Below are positions 22,856-24,643 of a DNA stretch of 24,643 nucleotides, in pieces. Below the pieces are notes generated by a model that saw nothing but the letters and a program-made list of their open reading frames with translations, was not told the DNA's origin and searched no databases. Made by a program: the position numbers and the translations under genes. Each line of letters begins with the position of its first letter. Positions within the stretch are counted from its first letter, which is position 1. Source of the stretch: Eggerthellaceae bacterium UBA5808 (GTDB taxonomy: Bacteria > Actinomycetota > Coriobacteriia > Coriobacteriales > Eggerthellaceae); the NCBI GenBank assembly GCA_002417975.1, contig DIDE01000113.1, forward strand, positions 1 to 24,643, given 5' to 3'.

Positions 22856-24319
22856 ATGCAAAACGATTTGAAAGGTCGAATGTCAAAAATATCCCAATAC
22901 CTCGGATTTGGAATCCTATGGGGTCTGCAATTTAATCTATTCGGCTCAGATGCTCTTTTTCTCATGGATGATTCCGTTCGAGCATCAAATGATCCTTTCA
23001 GTTTGAGCATGCTGATCACTTATATGATCACAAGCTTCATTCTTGCAATTATCGCTCATAAATCCGATCGAGAGATTCACCTAGCCCTGCCAGCAGGATT
23101 GATGCTTATAGCTGGTCTCCTCACAATAGGGATATTACCATCCATGACAGGCAATCTCCCCACGTGTATGAACGTCGGAGGAATCCTGTGTGGTCTTGCA
23201 TTCTCGTATTTAATCATAAGCTGGTACCGAATATATGCTTATGGAGACGACACAGAGATCAGTAAGACTATCACACTCGGATTTTTAACAGGTACTTTAG
23301 TTATGACTGCTATTTCGTTTATGCCGCATATACCGGCTTTGTGTGTCGCGATAATTCTCGCACTTTACGCTCTACGAAGCTTGAAAACGATGGAATGCAA
23401 CAGTAACCGCAGAAGCTTCGCACCAACAGATGACTGCAAATCAGCCAAGCGGAACCCCATGATTATTCTCTATTCACTTATCGTCCTTATGCTCTTTTAC
23501 ATCGCCATATCGCAAATGCTATATCTAGGGAATCATGCGTTTTCGTTAAGCAACATATACATGGATTTTGTAGAAATTGCAGCAACACTTGTAGTTCTTT
23601 TCATCGTAAAAACCGAGCGATTTGATGACAACATGCCCGGGCAGATTGTCGTCTTTGTTGTAATCACTGCCCTTATTGCAGGCATACTTCTGCTATCAGG
23701 CTTTCGGCTCGCGTCTGCCACCGTCGCATCATTTTGCACACATGCAGCACGCGTAGTCTGTGTAATAGCTTTCTGCACGTTTGTTAGCCGTACAAGGTCA
23801 AAAGCCTTCTATGTTTTTGGCATTATGGAAGGTCTCGTAAGCGCACCTACACTATTAGCTGTCTCTATATCGTTGCCACTGTTACAATCGGGTAGAGACG
23901 ATTCGTTGCTAATAGTACTTATTGTGGTGTGCTTATATGCCGCATTCATCATGATGTTCGTTCTTTTTAAAACAGAATACGCTGGATCAAAGGCCGCAGA
24001 AGATACAATTCGTCGTATGAGCGAACAGCAAAATTTAGATTATGAAAAATATAATGCGATGCTATTCAAAAAGACTTGCGACAAACTTTCACAACGTTTC
24101 AAACTTTCTCTACGCGAAAGGGACGTTCTCGAGCGCCTTGTAAACAGAAAGACCCTCCCGCAGATATCCGAAGAGTTGTATCTAAGTCCCAATACCATAA
24201 AGACCCACACTCGTGCCCTTTATTCAAAAATGGAAATCCATAGTAAAAATGACCTCATAGCCGTGTTTAATACAACACGCAAGGAAACCATACTAGACAC
24301 TGGGAATATAGACAAATAA
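22856..24319 (+). CDS. LuxR-type regulator with 12-helix membrane domain
   Basis: 487 residues; AAGGAG eight bases before ATG 22856 fixes the start. Residues 10-375 comprise about 12 hydrophobic helices in an MFS-like layout. After a charged linker (about 380-415) comes the LuxR HTH: LSLRERDVLERLVNRKTLPQ, then ISEELYLSPNTIKTHTRALY and SKMEIHSKNDL, with the conserved NTIKTH recognition region. Membrane-embedded LuxR proteins beside Tat flavin reductases are a hallmark of Eggerthellaceae and are thought to sense the reductase substrate. Same strand as the reductase and 170 bases downstream of it, so it is the likely local regulator. Confidence 0.92.
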   Translation: MQNDLKGRMSKISQYLGFGILWGLQFNLFGSDALFLMDDSVRASNDPFSLSMLITYMITSFILAIIAHKSDREIHLALPAGLMLIAGLLTIGILPSMTGNLPTCMNVGGILCGLAFSYLIISWYRIYAYGDDTEISKTITLGFLTGTLVMTAISFMPHIPALCVAIILALYALRSLKTMECNSNRRSFAPTDDCKSAKRNPMIILYSLIVLMLFYIAISQMLYLGNHAFSLSNIYMDFVEIAATLVVLFIVKTERFDDNMPGQIVVFVVITALIAGILLLSGFRLASATVASFCTHAARVVCVIAFCTFVSRTRSKAFYVFGIMEGLVSAPTLLAVSISLPLLQSGRDDSLLIVLIVVCLYAAFIMMFVLFKTEYAGSKAAEDTIRRMSEQQNLDYEKYNAMLFKKTCDKLSQRFKLSLRERDVLERLVNRKTLPQISEELYLSPNTIKTHTRALYSKMEIHSKNDLIAVFNTTRKETILDTGNIDK

Positions 24320-24530
24320 CGTTAGCCGGAACAGTCAATCATTCGCTCTCTATTAATATAGTTTGTCACCAAATACGAAGAGACGCGGTGTTGGAAAAGG
24401 GGGGATCCGCGTCTCCTCACATTTAGTGACTTTGGATATAAGCCAAACTTTGTTTCAAGAAGCAATGTAATTTCATCGTCGAAGATCGACGAGACGCGCC
24501 TTCAATTCCATTTCACTACAGGTAAGAATG
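24320..24530. other. Convergent region with several hairpins
   Basis: Between luxR (plus) and the partial minus-strand gene. Three stem-loops: GAGACGCGG (24380-24388) with CCGCGTCTC (24407-24415), 18-base loop; TTTGG/CCAAA near 24431-24447; and TCGTCG-AAGAT-CGACGA at 24476-24492. GAGACGCG is repeated at 24491-24498. The first is the most likely terminator, possibly for both directions, although its flanks have only loose T-runs. Confidence 0.45.
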
Positions 24531-24643
24531 CTATGAGTTACAACAGGCCAGAGCACATTTCATATCAACGTCCTCGTTAAGAAATTGAGGCGTCCATGCC
24601 AAATGAATATCCGGTTCTATGCCGCAACCGCGTGTAGCTTTGC
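24531..24643 (-). CDS. 3' end of a possible S41-type peptidase (partial)
   Basis: The minus strand is open from the right edge to TAG at 24531-24533, giving KATRGCGIEPDIHLAWTPQF then LNEDVDMKCALACCNS. The G-I-x-PDI-x-x-x-x-TP pattern followed by a D-x-x-x-x-x-AL element resembles the C-terminus of S41 (C-terminal processing) peptidases. Only 36 residues are visible and the alternatives are open, so this is tentative. Confidence 0.45.
   Translation of the reverse strand, partial: KATRGCGIEPDIHLAWTPQFLNEDVDMKCALACCNS

Noticed and set aside
1..24643. Mobile elements, tRNA or rRNA genes
   Set aside because: No transposase, integrase, terminal inverted repeats with target duplication, tRNA cloverleaf or rRNA segment was recognised by eye in either strand.

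Overview
The window looks like a chromosomal segment from an anaerobic Coriobacteriia member, probably Eggerthellales (Eggerthella/Slackia/Cryptobacterium-like). The main reasons are a Tat-exported fumarate-reductase-like flavoprotein next to a 12-TM LuxR regulator, a pairing typical of that group, plus wall-anchored proteins ending in TGD-type motifs and mostly ATG/AGGAGG-type starts. No rRNA, tRNA, CRISPR array, transposase or integrase was recognised. The taxonomic call is an inference from gene content.

Layout. (1) 1-5478, plus strand: a tightly coupled operon of an alpha/alpha-toroid surface protein (5' end outside the window), a DUF4430 lipoprotein, and an ECF transporter made of EcfT, a fused double EcfA ATPase and a membrane S component. 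The toroid plus DUF4430 pair matches the two halves of transcobalamin/intrinsic factor, so the likely job is vitamin capture and import, best guess cobalamin. (2) 5676-9294, minus strand: pstSCAB phosphate importer, without phoU, convergent with (1). (3) 9295-9729: non-coding, rich in palindromes. (4) 9730-14294: a minus-strand pair of a secreted heptad-repeat (YhgE/Pip-like) protein and an MMPL/RND transporter, divergent from a TetR regulator that very probably controls them.

(5) 14294-18392: a toxin-antitoxin graveyard. It holds a HigBA-like remnant, an intact HipA-like kinase without a partner, a Fic protein broken by a one-base deletion beneath a strong operator-like repeat array, a calcineurin-type phosphoesterase, and a Phd/YefM antitoxin whose toxin stops after 23 codons. 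(6) 18633-20645: a wall-anchored serine peptidase of the S37 (PS-10) type with a Listeria-Bacteroides repeat, visibly richer in G+C than its neighbours. (7) 20646-24319: the Tat lipoprotein flavin reductase and its LuxR-type membrane regulator, separated by a 12-bp-arm inverted repeat. (8) 24320-24643: hairpins, then the apparent 3' end of a minus-strand S41-like peptidase.

Most worth following: the transcobalamin-like ECF locus; the flavin reductase, whose usual fumarate-binding His and Arg appear to be replaced and which carries no heme domain; the repeat array over the frameshifted fic; and the stubbed toxins, which suggest repeated loss of toxin activity with antitoxin or kinase parts retained.
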